Origin: Desulfovibrionaceae bacterium
Lineage (GTDB): Bacteria > Desulfobacterota > Desulfovibrionia > Desulfovibrionales > Desulfovibrionaceae
Direction of reading: 5' to 3'
DNA: 35,267 bases
Assembly: GCA_015709205.1 (NCBI GenBank)
Contig: JACCQO010000033.1
Location: forward strand, 1-35,267
A model generated the notes under the pieces. It was not told the origin of the DNA. It searched no databases and saw nothing but the letters and a program-made list of their open reading frames with translations. Shown here one piece after another: positions 15,453 to 23,579 of this stretch. The stretch's first letter is position 1. Each line of letters opens with the position of its first letter. The position numbers and the translations under genes are program-made.

Positions 15453-16235
15453 ATGAGCCCCAGACGTCCCGCCCCGGAAATCCGCATCCAGGACCTCACG
15501 GTCGGCTATCCCGGCCGGGTCATTCTCGAGGGCGTGAACCTCGTGCTGCCCGGCGGCAGGATCTCGGTCATCCTGGGCGGCTCGGGCTGCGGCAAGTCCA
15601 CGCTGCTGCGCCATATCCTGGGATTGAACAGGCCGCTCGCGGGCTCCATCCTGCTCGGCGACCGCACCCTCTCGACCATGAGCGACCAGGAGCTGCACGA
15701 CCTGCGCAGCGAGATGGGCGTGCTCTTCCAGGACGGCGCGCTGCTCGGGTCCCTGACCCTGGGCGAGAACGTGGCCATGCCCCTGCGCGAGCACACCACG
15801 CTGGAGGAGTCCACCATCGAGACCATCGTGCGCCTGAAGCTGAACCTCGTGGGCCTGGAGCCGTTCGCCGGCTACATGCCCAACGAGCTTTCCGGCGGCA
15901 TGCGCAAGCGCGCCGGGCTGGCCCGGGCCATGGTCCTGGACCCCTCGGTGCTGCTCTGCGACGAGCCCAGCGCCGGGCTGGACCCGATCACCGCGGCCAG
16001 CCTGGACCAGCTCATCCTGGACCTCAACGAGACCTTCGGCATGACCATCGTGGTCGTGACCCACGACCTGGACAGCCTGTTCACCATTGCCGAGTTCGTG
16101 GTCGTGCTGCACGGGGGGCACGTGCTCTACCAGGGCGGCCCGAAAGGGTTGAAGGAAAGTGAAGATCAATATATCCAGCAGTTTTTGAAAAGAATACCCA
16201 ACCAGCGCGATCTGAACGGGCCGTTGAAATTCTAG
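15453..16235 (+). CDS. mlaF: Phospholipid ABC transporter ATP-binding protein MlaF
   Basis: This is the ATPase of the Mla transporter. Walker A is GGSGCGKST (residues 42-50), the Q-loop is LFQDGALLGSLT, the ABC signature is LSGGMRKRAGLARAM (146-160), Walker B is LLCDEPSAGLDP (167-178) and the H-loop histidine is 204 in VVTHDLDS. The SGGMRKR signature with a GALLGSLT Q-loop is typical of MlaF/Mkl proteins. Length is 260 aa. AGGTGA at the mlaE stop acts as the ribosome binding site. A 256-base non-coding gap follows before mlaD, unusual for this operon. Confidence 0.97.
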   Translation: MSPRRPAPEIRIQDLTVGYPGRVILEGVNLVLPGGRISVILGGSGCGKSTLLRHILGLNRPLAGSILLGDRTLSTMSDQELHDLRSEMGVLFQDGALLGSLTLGENVAMPLREHTTLEESTIETIVRLKLNLVGLEPFAGYMPNELSGGMRKRAGLARAMVLDPSVLLCDEPSAGLDPITAASLDQLILDLNETFGMTIVVVTHDLDSLFTIAEFVVVLHGGHVLYQGGPKGLKESEDQYIQQFLKRIPNQRDLNGPLKF

Positions 16236-16491
16236 CGGGTCCGCAGTAGGCTGGAAAATGGGAGCGGAGCGCCGTACCGCCCGCGCCGGAGGTACACCGG
16301 CAACATGCCGGGAATACATCTGAAAGACGAAACGCCCCACACGGGCGGCGCAGAACACTGAGGCCAGGGAGGTTGCGCTGGAGCGCAGGGAGCGCGGCGC
16401 AGCCGCTCGCGCAGATTGACACGAGGGGGGCCGGTGGGCGGACCGCCCGCCGAACCGCGACCGCGGAACGGAAACCGCAGCGGAGAAGAAC
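16236..16491 (+). other. 256-base gap inside the mla operon
   Basis: No gene is visible. It contains a TTGACA hexamer at 16416-16421 without a matching -10 box, and a small GC-rich hairpin (GGGCG/CGCCC) near 16436-16448 without a T-run. It could hold a second promoter or an mRNA stability element that separates mlaD and its lipoprotein partner from mlaEF. Confidence 0.4.
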
Positions 16492-17445
16492 GTGCAGTCG
16501 CAAGAGAAAAGCAGGCGCGACCTGTTCAAGGCGGCCTTGACCCTGGTGCTGGGGCTCGTGATCCTGGGCGTGTTCATCGTCGTCCTGGGCGGGCACCGGT
16601 TCTGGGAATCGCTGGACCGCTACGATCTGCGCTTCCACAACGTCAAGGACCTCTCGCCCGGCCGCCCGGTCAAGTATTCGGGCATCGATGTGGGCCGCAT
16701 CCTGGAAGTGGGCGTGGACCCCACAGACCCGCGCCAGATCCTGGTGGTCATCGGCGTGGAGCAGGGCTTTACGCTCTACCAGGGCACCATCGCGCGCATC
16801 AGCCAGAAGGGGCTGGTGGGCGACAACCACGTGCTCCTGGAGCTGCCCGGCCCGCCGGGGCCGCGCCTTGCGCCCGGTGCGGAACTGCCCACGGTGGAGT
16901 CCCTGAGCATGGGCGATCTGGCCGCGGCCATCGGCGACCTGGTGACCTCGCTCACGCCGCGGCTGGAAAAGATCGCCTCCGGGCTGGAGGTGCTGGTGGG
17001 CGAGGACAACCAGGACCAGCTCCGCAAGCTGCTGGCCGGTGCGCCGGAACTCATGGAGCGCGCCGGAAAGACCCTGGAGCGCATCGACCGCGAGCTGACC
17101 GGGCTGAGCGCCACGGCGCAGAGCGGCATCGGCGAGACGCGCTCGACCGTGCGCCAGGTGGGCGAGGATCTCAGCCGGACCCTGGAGGGCATCAACGCCG
17201 TGGTCGGCAGCGTGCACCAGGACTGGACCGCGACAACGGCCCAATTGCGCGAGCAGATCCGCACGGTGGGCGAAACGGTCACGGCCCTGACCGGGCAACT
17301 CAGGGGCGACCTGGACTACGACCAGGAACGGTTCGAAGAGGTTCTGGACAACGTGAACGACCTGGCGCGCGACCTGCGCGGCTTGGCCAACAGCCTGCGC
17401 GAGCGGCCGTGGCAGGTGATCTACCGGCCGGGAGAGACGCAATGA
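16492..17445 (+). CDS. mlaD: MlaD family MCE-domain phospholipid carrier
   Basis: MlaD proteins are inner-membrane anchored and form a hexameric MCE ring that hands phospholipids to MlaE. There is one transmembrane helix (residues about 12-32) after a charged N-terminus. An MCE domain follows at about 43-120 (YDLRFHNVKDLSPGRPVKYSGIDVGRILEV, then GTIARISQKGLVGDNHVLLEL). A long C-terminal helical region (about 135-300) is rich in coiled-coil heptads and resembles the tunnel- or needle-forming helices of longer MCE proteins. At 317 aa it is longer than E. coli MlaD (about 180). The start is GTG with GGAGAAG upstream. Its stop overlaps the next ATG (ATGA), so translation is coupled to the lipoprotein. 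Confidence 0.95.
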   Translation: MQSQEKSRRDLFKAALTLVLGLVILGVFIVVLGGHRFWESLDRYDLRFHNVKDLSPGRPVKYSGIDVGRILEVGVDPTDPRQILVVIGVEQGFTLYQGTIARISQKGLVGDNHVLLELPGPPGPRLAPGAELPTVESLSMGDLAAAIGDLVTSLTPRLEKIASGLEVLVGEDNQDQLRKLLAGAPELMERAGKTLERIDRELTGLSATAQSGIGETRSTVRQVGEDLSRTLEGINAVVGSVHQDWTATTAQLREQIRTVGETVTALTGQLRGDLDYDQERFEEVLDNVNDLARDLRGLANSLRERPWQVIYRPGETQ

Positions 17446-18134
17446 AGGCATATATCCGCAATGCGATCACGGGCTGCGCCACGGTCCTGCTGTGCGCCGC
17501 CTGCGTGGGAGGGCCCGGGCCTTCGGAGCGCTACCTGCGCTTGGCCACGGCGCCCGCAGCCGCAACGGCCGAGCAGCGGACCGCAATGCCGTCCGCCGCG
17601 CAGACCATCGTGGCGGTCAAGGATTTCGAGAGCCTGCCCGCGCTGCGGCGCACGGCCGTGCTCACGGCGCGCGGCAGCGTGCTCATGCCGAGCACCACGC
17701 TCTACTGGGAAGGCCCGCCCGCCGAACTGGTGACCTCGGCCATGGTCGATGCGCTGGCCGCGCAGACCGGCCTGGGTCCGGCCTGGCCCTACCGCTCGCG
17801 TCTGGCGCACGGCGCCGTGCTCTCGGGCTCGGTCACGGCCTTCGAGGTGGTCCTCGGAGGCGAGGCCGCGGACGGCGAAGACGCGCAGGACGGGCCCGGG
17901 CAGGGCCACGCCGTGTCCGTACGCGTGGGCCTACGCGCGGACCTGTGGAGCACGGGCGGACGGGAGCGCATCGACGAGGCAGCCTTCACGACCACGACTC
18001 CGGCCTCCTCCGGCTCGGCCGAGGCCATCGCCCGCGCCGCGAGCACGGCCCTGGCCCAGGCGGCCGCTCGCACCGCGACGTGGGTCGCCGAACGGCTGGC
18101 GGGACGCGCAGCGACCGGAGCGCAACCGCAATGA
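17442..18134 (+). CDS. ABC-type transport auxiliary lipoprotein (PqiC/YmbA-like)
   Basis: A 230-residue lipoprotein. The signal peptide MKAYIRNAITGCATVLL runs to the lipobox LCAAC, with the lipidated Cys at about residue 20. The mature domain is compatible with the PqiC/LptE-like fold: ERYLRLA near the start, a repeated strand-helix layout, VKDFESLPALRRTAVLTARGSVLMPSTTLYWEGPPAELVTSAMVDAL-type text and a late AIARAASTALAQAAARTATWVAERL helix. Such lipoproteins accompany MCE systems as the outer-membrane partner. It overlaps both neighbours by ATGA, which places it in the mla operon. No MlaC-like periplasmic shuttle is present, so this lipoprotein and the long MlaD may bridge the envelope directly. 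Confidence 0.85.
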   Translation: MKAYIRNAITGCATVLLCAACVGGPGPSERYLRLATAPAAATAEQRTAMPSAAQTIVAVKDFESLPALRRTAVLTARGSVLMPSTTLYWEGPPAELVTSAMVDALAAQTGLGPAWPYRSRLAHGAVLSGSVTAFEVVLGGEAADGEDAQDGPGQGHAVSVRVGLRADLWSTGGRERIDEAAFTTTTPASSGSAEAIARAASTALAQAAARTATWVAERLAGRAATGAQPQ

Positions 18135-18529
18135 ACGTCTTCACCCGCATCGCCGAGGAGCGTATCCGCGAGGACATGGACAAGGGCGGGTTCGACGACC
18201 TGCCCGGCCGGGGCCGCCCCCTGCCCAGGGACGACGACGCCCTGGTCCCGGAAGAGCTGCGCATGGCCTACAAGGTGCTCAAGAATGCGGGCTACGTGCC
18301 GCCGGAGGTTGCGGACCGCAAGGAACTGGTCTCCATCGTGGAGATGCTCGACGGCGCGGGCTGCCGCGACGAGCAGGAGCGCGTGCGCCAGATCCGCAAG
18401 CTGGCCGTGCTCGTGGCACGCATCGGCGCGCAGCGCGGCCGCTCCGTGATCCTGGAGGAACATGACGAATACTACCGCAAGGCCGTGCGGCGCGTGTGCC
18501 TGGAGCAAAGAAAGCGCAACGGCGGCTGA
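18131..18529 (+). CDS. DUF1992 (DnaJ subfamily C member 28-like) protein
   Basis: A 132-residue soluble protein with the full DUF1992 signature: IAEERIREDMDKGGFDDLPGRGRPL near the N-terminus and EELRMAYKVLKNAGYVPPEVADRKEL after it, followed by a charged helical tail. The molecular function of this conserved family is not established. Its ATG overlaps the lipoprotein stop (ATGA), so it is probably translated from the mla message, although a link with lipid transport is not implied. A hairpin follows the stop. Confidence 0.93.
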   Translation: MNVFTRIAEERIREDMDKGGFDDLPGRGRPLPRDDDALVPEELRMAYKVLKNAGYVPPEVADRKELVSIVEMLDGAGCRDEQERVRQIRKLAVLVARIGAQRGRSVILEEHDEYYRKAVRRVCLEQRKRNGG

Positions 18530-18538
18530 CGATCCGGA

Positions 18539-18571
18539 CCCGCGGCAACGTCGATGGCCCCTGGCCGCGGG
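18539..18571 (+). terminator. Stem-loop after the mla/DUF1992 operon
   Basis: CCCGCGGC (18539-18546) and GCCGCGGG (18564-18571) form an 8-bp GC stem with a 17-base loop, ten bases after the DUF1992 stop. No T-run follows, so it may be a weak or Rho-assisted end, or an RNA-stabilising stem. Confidence 0.35.
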
Positions 18572-18694
18572 GCACGACGGCGCGCCCCGAATCCCACGAA
18601 ATCTGCGGCCCCGGGTATGAAAAAAGCGGTTCAGGGGTTGTCAGAATCGCACGATCCAGCCTATCATGCGTTCCGATATCAAGGACCGCCGAAC

Positions 18695-19099
18695 ATGAAA
18701 ATATGCATAGTCGATGACAACGAAATCGTGCGCGTGGCGCTTTCCGAGAGCCTGCAGCGCTTCGGGCCCTGCACCTTGTGCAAGGACGGCGACCAGGCCC
18801 TGGCCGCCGTGCGCGAGTCCCTGGAACTGGGCGAGCCCTTCGCGCTGATCCTCATGGACATCATGATGCCCGGCCGCAACGGGCTCGAGGTACTCAAGGC
18901 CATCCGCGCGCTGGAGGCCGACGCCGGGGTGGGCCGCCGCGCCAAGGCCTTCATGCTCACGGCCGTGAGCGACGGGGACAAGATCTCCGAGGCCTACGGC
19001 GCGGCCGGGGCCGACGCCTACCTGACCAAGCCCGTGCACACCTCGGAACTGCTCACGGCCATGGTCGACAACCGCCTCATCCGCGCCGACGAACTCTGA
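18695..19099 (+). CDS. Single-domain response regulator (CheY-like receiver)
   Basis: A 134-residue stand-alone receiver. The acidic pocket is Asp7/Asp8 (VDDNE), the phosphoacceptor is Asp55 in LILMDIMMPG, the switch Thr is residue 89 (FMLTA) and the conserved lysine is Lys112 in LTKPV. All key residues are present. There is no output domain, so it acts through protein contacts. The ATG at 18695 has AAGGA nine bases upstream; the frame is open further upstream but without similarity to receivers. No histidine kinase lies in the window. It stands alone, 165 bases after DUF1992. Confidence 0.93.
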   Translation: MKICIVDDNEIVRVALSESLQRFGPCTLCKDGDQALAAVRESLELGEPFALILMDIMMPGRNGLEVLKAIRALEADAGVGRRAKAFMLTAVSDGDKISEAYGAAGADAYLTKPVHTSELLTAMVDNRLIRADEL

Positions 19100-19676
19100 T
19101 CCCGGCCCAACGGCCATCGGCTGCGCGCAACGGGAACTGCTCCAAGAACGGCCCAGCCGCCCCCATCCGGTTCGGTCCATTCGGGCCGCTCCATCCGGTT
19201 CGGTCCATTCGGGCCGTCCTCCGGCCGTGCTGCCGCCGACCCGGAAATCCCACCACCCTATGGCGCATGCCTCCGGGCCCCTCCGGCCCGTCGCGCACGC
19301 CGAGCGTTCGGGCCGCGCACCCGCTCCCGACGCAACGCCCCAAAGCACCGACACACCGCCGACAGGGCCGCCGCGTTCAGCCGCCAAAACGGAACCGCGC
19401 GACGTGCACCCCTGCGGGGCGCACAAAGCACTCATCGGATGAAGAGGGAAAGGGAACGTTCGGAAGAGAGAAGGCCGAACGTCGCCGCCCGGCTGCGCAG
19501 AACGCGGCGCACCATCGGGGCCCGATCGCCTGGTCGGTCGCAAGGGCCGGCCGTGGCGGCCCAATCGCGACGAACCAGTCACGACGAATCGGTACAACGG
19601 ACCTGTCGCGACGGACCGGTGGCGCCGAAACGGCCGCGACCCGCACCCGCGCGCGCTCTGTCCTTGCCCGTGCGGG
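19100..19676. repeat. Gene-free spacer with two tandem repeats
   Basis: 577 bases lie between the receiver and rsmB (convergent), with no credible gene. Two 26-bp copies, each beginning CCATCCGG and ending TTCGGGCCG, lie at 19163-19188 and 19191-19216 (period 28). Near the rsmB end, four imperfect copies of a CGACGRACCGGT-like 12-mer occur at 19568, 19582, 19595 and 19609 (periods 13-14). I found no good terminator for either flanking gene. Confidence 0.55.
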
Positions 19677-21023
19677 CTACGCCCCGGACGCCACGCGCAC
19701 GGCGGCGACGTAGAAGAATTCGCGCAGAGGCGAGGAGGGCGGCGTGCTCCACTCGCGTTCCAACACCGCACCGGGGCGGGCGCCGAGCAGAAAGCGGACC
19801 TGCTCCTCGTTCTCGGCCGGATTCAGGGTGCAGGTGATGTAGGCCACCAGCCCGCCGGGCCGCGCCGCGTCGTGCGCGGCGAGGAGCAGGGCGCGCTGCG
19901 TGGTTACGAGGTCGGCGATCTGCGCCTCGGTCCTGCGCCATTTGGCGTCCGGCCTGCGGCTGAGCACGCCCAGGCCGGAGCAGGGCGCATCCAGCAGAAC
20001 GGTGCCGGGCGCACGGCGCAGGGCCGTGGCGTCCGCCGCCCCGCGAAAGATCGCGGGGCGCACGGCTTCGGCATCCAGCCCCAAACGACGCAGCTCGCCG
20101 GGCAACCCGGCCAGACGCGGGCCGTGCACGTCGCTGGCCGCCAGCACGGGGACGGAACGCTCCAGCAGATGCGCGGTCTTGCCGCCCCGGCCGCAGCAGG
20201 CGTCCCACACGGGCAGAGGCCACGCCTCGGGCTCCAGGGCGGAGAGGGCCTGCTGCGAGGCCAGGGACTGGCGCGAAACCGCGCCGTCGGCCACCAGCCC
20301 GGCCAACTCGTCGCGCGCCAGGGCCCCCGGGGCAACAGCCAGGCCGTAGCCGTCGCGCGCCACCAGCCCGTCCCGGGCCGCCAGATCGTCGGCCAGCTCC
20401 CGCGCCCCCGGCCGGATCCGGTTCACGCGCAGGCCCAGCGGCGGCGTCTCCAGGGAAGCGGCCAGATACGCGCGCGCCCGCTCGGGTCCGTAGGCCGCCG
20501 TCCAGAGCCGCACCAGCCACACAGGGGCCGCGTACCAGACCGCCAGGGCCTCGTCCTTGTCCTTGAAGCGCTTATTATACCACGAAACATCCGACAATTC
20601 GTCCGACATCCTGTCGATGTTGCGTAATACGCCATTGGCGACCTTGGCGATGGCCGCGCCGTAGCGCTTGCGCGCGCGGGCCACGGCCCAGTCCAGGGTG
20701 GCATAGGCGGGCACGCGGGTAAGGCGCAGGAGTTCGAAGGCGGCGAGTTCCAGGATGCGCAGCAGGCCCGGCGGCGTCTTGCGCGGCGCGGCGAGCAGGG
20801 AGCGGACCACGGCGGCCATGCGGCCGCCGTAGCGCAGATAGCCGTAGGCCAACTCCGTGGCCAGCCCCGCGTCCGCCGAAGACAGGGATACGCCGTCGAG
20901 TACCCGGGAAAGCGCGTCCTGCACGTCGGCCCCGCCGTCCAGCACCAGCCGGAGCACCTCAAGAGCCGCGGCGCGCGAGGGCGGCATGGGCTTCGTCGTC
21001 GGCATGGGTTTAGTCGTCGGCAT
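19677..21023 (-). CDS. rsmB: 16S rRNA (cytosine-967-C5)-methyltransferase RsmB
   Basis: RsmB methylates C967 of 16S rRNA. The N-terminal NusB-like RNA-binding domain (residues about 15-150, AALEVLRLVLDGGADVQDALS through VLRNIDRM) precedes a Rossmann methyltransferase domain. That domain has SLASQQALSALEP, a SAM loop WDACCGRGGKT, DAPCSGLGVLSRRPDAKWRRT with the release cysteine, and YITCTLNPAENEEQV with the catalytic cysteine. The SAM loop has CGRGGKT where most members have AAPGGKT. The first plausible ATG (21021-21023) overlaps the DUF116 stop and starts two tandem MPTTKP hexapeptides. ATGs at 21005 and 20987 are alternatives and no site has a clear ribosome binding sequence. From 21023 the protein has 448 aa. 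Confidence 0.93.
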   Translation of the reverse strand: MPTTKPMPTTKPMPPSRAAALEVLRLVLDGGADVQDALSRVLDGVSLSSADAGLATELAYGYLRYGGRMAAVVRSLLAAPRKTPPGLLRILELAAFELLRLTRVPAYATLDWAVARARKRYGAAIAKVANGVLRNIDRMSDELSDVSWYNKRFKDKDEALAVWYAAPVWLVRLWTAAYGPERARAYLAASLETPPLGLRVNRIRPGARELADDLAARDGLVARDGYGLAVAPGALARDELAGLVADGAVSRQSLASQQALSALEPEAWPLPVWDACCGRGGKTAHLLERSVPVLAASDVHGPRLAGLPGELRRLGLDAEAVRPAIFRGAADATALRRAPGTVLLDAPCSGLGVLSRRPDAKWRRTEAQIADLVTTQRALLLAAHDAARPGGLVAYITCTLNPAENEEQVRFLLGARPGAVLEREWSTPPSSPLREFFYVAAVRVASGA

Positions 21024-22095
21024 GGACACCACGGCGCGCTGCGGAAGGTGCGCTCGGCGCTTCGTCGGCCGCAGCGGAGGCCACGGGCATGGCGTCGGCA
21101 TCCGGGACAAGGCCCAGGGCCGGGCCATCGCCTGGAACGGCCGCCCCGTCGCCCTCCGCAGCGGTGCACGCGCCGTCGCAGGCCGCGCAGGAACCGCTCC
21201 CCGCTCCCGCCTCGCGCGCGGCCTTGCGCGCGGCGCGCAAGGCCTTCTCGTGCAGGGCCAGGGCCGAACCGTGCTCGTCGAGTTCCGGCAGCAGGTCGGG
21301 CTGGATGAACCGGGCCAGGGCGGCCTCGATGTCGGCCAGGGACACGGTGGTGTCCAGGCACGGGCCGTGCGGCCGCTGGTTGAGCACGCCGTAGGCCGGA
21401 AGCGGGTAGGTATCCTGGATGCCGCTGGAAAGGTCGCGCTCGCAGGCCACGGCGATGATCATCCGCGGCCGGGTCTGGACCACGATGCGCCGGGCGATGG
21501 TGCCGCCCGTGGCGATGGCCAGGTGCACGCCGTAGACCTCGGACAGGCCGAGCAGCCCCTTGATGGGGCATTTGCCGCAGCGCTTGCAGTTGTTGATGTC
21601 GTAGGTCAGGCGCATGTCGCACTTGGACCACTGCAGGCAGTGCGGCATGAGCAGGAGAATCTGGTCGGGCCGGTAGCGGTGGTGCTCGCTGAGCACGAGC
21701 TCGTTGTTGACCTTGATGAAGGAGTTGCGCACGTGCTCCTTGGGAATGCCCAGGAAGCGGCCGAACAGGGTCATGAGCGGCAGGAAGAGCTTGATGGTCA
21801 ACCCGCGCAAACGCCTGGAGAAAAGGATGGAGCGGCCCAGGAGGATGTTCAGGACCAGGCTCACGCAGCCCCAGGCCAGGGGCAGGGCCAGGGCCAGGAA
21901 CACGCCGCCGGCCACGGCCGGGGCCAGGGGGTGGATGGTGCGCAGGCCGAGATAGGGGATGTACCAGAGCAGGAAGAGCAGCAGGAAGACGGCCAGCGAG
22001 GTGCCGAGGATCAGGCCGACGAAGAGCCGCTTGCGCGAACCGGTGGTGGGCGCTTCGGCCTGTGCGTAGGTGGCGGTGGATATTTTCTTGGCCAT
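21010..22095 (-). CDS. DUF116 family membrane protein with cysteine motifs
   Basis: A 361-residue protein of the DUF116 family; its function is unknown. Two hydrophobic segments (about residues 23-47 and 55-85) anchor it in the membrane. The conserved soluble part contains the cysteine-rich stretch MPHCLQWSKCDMRLTYDI followed by NNCKRCGKCPIKGLLGL, a metal- or cluster-binding pattern, and later RMIIAVACERDLSSGIQD and PCLDTTV. The C-terminal 80 residues are low complexity with a second small Cys group (SCAACDGAC). The ATG at 22093-22095 (MAKKIS) is the likely start; an upstream in-frame ATG at 22137 has no ribosome binding site. Its end overlaps the rsmB start by 14 bases. Confidence 0.88.
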   Translation of the reverse strand: MAKKISTATYAQAEAPTTGSRKRLFVGLILGTSLAVFLLLFLLWYIPYLGLRTIHPLAPAVAGGVFLALALPLAWGCVSLVLNILLGRSILFSRRLRGLTIKLFLPLMTLFGRFLGIPKEHVRNSFIKVNNELVLSEHHRYRPDQILLLMPHCLQWSKCDMRLTYDINNCKRCGKCPIKGLLGLSEVYGVHLAIATGGTIARRIVVQTRPRMIIAVACERDLSSGIQDTYPLPAYGVLNQRPHGPCLDTTVSLADIEAALARFIQPDLLPELDEHGSALALHEKALRAARKAAREAGAGSGSCAACDGACTAAEGDGAAVPGDGPALGLVPDADAMPVASAAADEAPSAPSAARRGVHADD

Positions 22096-22505
22096 AAAGC
22101 GGGCCCCTGGGCGCGAACGCCTCGTTCTCCGGCCCATGCCGGAACTGCTGTGAAATTACATCGTGCTTTTCCGGCCGGTTGCGCTTGCGCGCCGCTTCTG
22201 CGCCCTGTTTTTGGCGTCGTCCGAACCTGGGGTCGCGTCCGACGCCTAGCGGGCCTGCAGCCCACCGCTCAAGGGCGGCACGGGCCCGTCGCAGGCCGCG
22301 CGGTACGCGGAAATCCGCGGGTCGCGGCATCCGTGCGCGGACAGAACCACAGCAAGACCTGGTGGGTGGCGCAATCAACCGAAATAAATGAACAACAACT
22401 CGACTGCGCCGTTTTCGGGCGGAACGGCGCGCTCGCTCCCCATCGGATTCCCCGGCGGCCCGGCGGCAACCGCCTCGAACCGGACGCCGGAAATCGCCCG
22501 GCGAG
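22096..22505 (-). other. Spacer between fmt and the DUF116 gene
   Basis: 410 bases without a credible gene. A hairpin with arms GCGCCGTT (22406-22413) and AACGGCGC (22423-22430) lies about 75 bases beyond the fmt stop; no T-run follows on the minus strand. The stretch 22380-22402 is relatively AT-rich and could contain a promoter for DUF116-rsmB, but I cannot assign boxes. Confidence 0.4.
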
Positions 22506-23579
22506 CTACTCGCCCTTGCCGTCCCCGCGCAGCGCGGCAAGGATCTCTTCGGACGGCAGACAGACCCCGCCGTCGGCGAGCTCGTCGCGCAGGTAGCCGC
22601 AGGCGAAGGCGCGGCCGTCCATGGGCTTCTTGCCCTGGGGCCGCAGCACGGGCAGCCAGTACACCGCATCCGCGCAGGCCATGCCCAGCCTGCCGTCGCG
22701 CTCGGCCACGATGGTCCCGGGCGCGATCGCCTTGCCCGCCAGGTGCTCCAGCCCGGGCTCCCGGTCCAGGGGCAGTCCGACCACGCCCGGCTCCAGGCAG
22801 ATGCGCAGCCGCTCGCCCGCGCCCGGCCCCTTGGCCGGTCGGGTCCAGAAGAAATAGGCCCCGGGCCAGGGGTGCAGCCCGCGAATCCGATTGTGTATGT
22901 CGCGCGCCGGGCGGTTCCAGTCAACCTCGCCCTCGCTCTTGGCCAGCTTGGGCGCATAGGTGGCGCGCTCGTCGTCCTGCTCCAGCCGGGGCAGGGTGCC
23001 CGCCACCAGGTGCTTGAGCGCCTCGATCAGCAGCCGTCCGCCCATGTCCGCCAGCTCGTCGTGCAGGTCGCTGGCCGTGTCGTCGATGCCGATGCCCACG
23101 GCGCGCTGCAGCAGGATGGGGCCCGAGTCCAGCCCGGCCTCCATCTGCATGATGGTCACGCCGGTGACCTGCTCGCCGTCCACGATGGCCCGCTGGATGG
23201 GGGCCGCGCCGCGGTAGCGCGGCAGGAGCGACCCGTGCACGTTGATGCAGCCGTGGCGCGGCGCGTCCAGCACGCGTTGCGGCAGGATCAGGCCGTAGGC
23301 CGCCACCAGGCCCACGTCCGCGCCCAGGGCCTCGAACCCGGCCAGCGCATCCTCGGACTTGAAATTCTCGGGTTGGAACACGTCCAGGCCGTGCTCCAAG
23401 GCCAGGGTCTTGACCTCGCTGGGCGCGCAGACCTGGCCGCGACCGCAGGGGCGGTCGGGCTGGGTATACACGGCCACGACCTCGCCGCCGTCCCATCCGA
23501 GCACGTAGTTCAGGATGGTCGCGGCGAACCCGGGCGTGCCCATGAACACGATCTTCAGTTTTTGCGGGTCTTTTCCCAT
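22506..23579 (-). CDS. fmt: Methionyl-tRNA formyltransferase
   Basis: Fmt formylates initiator Met-tRNA with 10-formyl-tetrahydrofolate. The N-terminal Rossmann-like domain shows KIVFMGTPGFAATIL (residues 8-22), YTQPDRPCGRGQ, AYGLILPQRVLD and INVHGSLLPRYRGAAPIQRAI, with the folate-site SLLPRYRG. GVTIMQMEAGLDSGPIL follows, with the catalytic Asn-His-Asp set represented by N/H in INVHG and the Asp of GLDSG. The C-terminal OB-fold domain starts near residue 210. It has 357 aa, slightly above the usual 310-330, because of a longer segment around RPAKGPGAGERL. The ATG at 23579 lies 25 bases inside def, so the two are translationally coupled. The ribosome binding site (GAAG) is weak. Confidence 0.96.
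   Translation of the reverse strand: MGKDPQKLKIVFMGTPGFAATILNYVLGWDGGEVVAVYTQPDRPCGRGQVCAPSEVKTLALEHGLDVFQPENFKSEDALAGFEALGADVGLVAAYGLILPQRVLDAPRHGCINVHGSLLPRYRGAAPIQRAIVDGEQVTGVTIMQMEAGLDSGPILLQRAVGIGIDDTASDLHDELADMGGRLLIEALKHLVAGTLPRLEQDDERATYAPKLAKSEGEVDWNRPARDIHNRIRGLHPWPGAYFFWTRPAKGPGAGERLRICLEPGVVGLPLDREPGLEHLAGKAIAPGTIVAERDGRLGMACADAVYWLPVLRPQGKKPMDGRAFACGYLRDELADGGVCLPSEEILAALRGDGKGE

Noticed and set aside
16416-16421. TTGACA hexamer in the mlaF-mlaD gap as a promoter
   Set aside because: No acceptable -10 sequence occurs 16-18 bases downstream in the GC-rich stretch that follows.
19077-19343. Small minus-strand gene in the receiver-rsmB spacer
   Set aside because: Its translation only restates the 26-bp DNA repeat and is Gly/Arg-rich; no ribosome binding site or homology was apparent.
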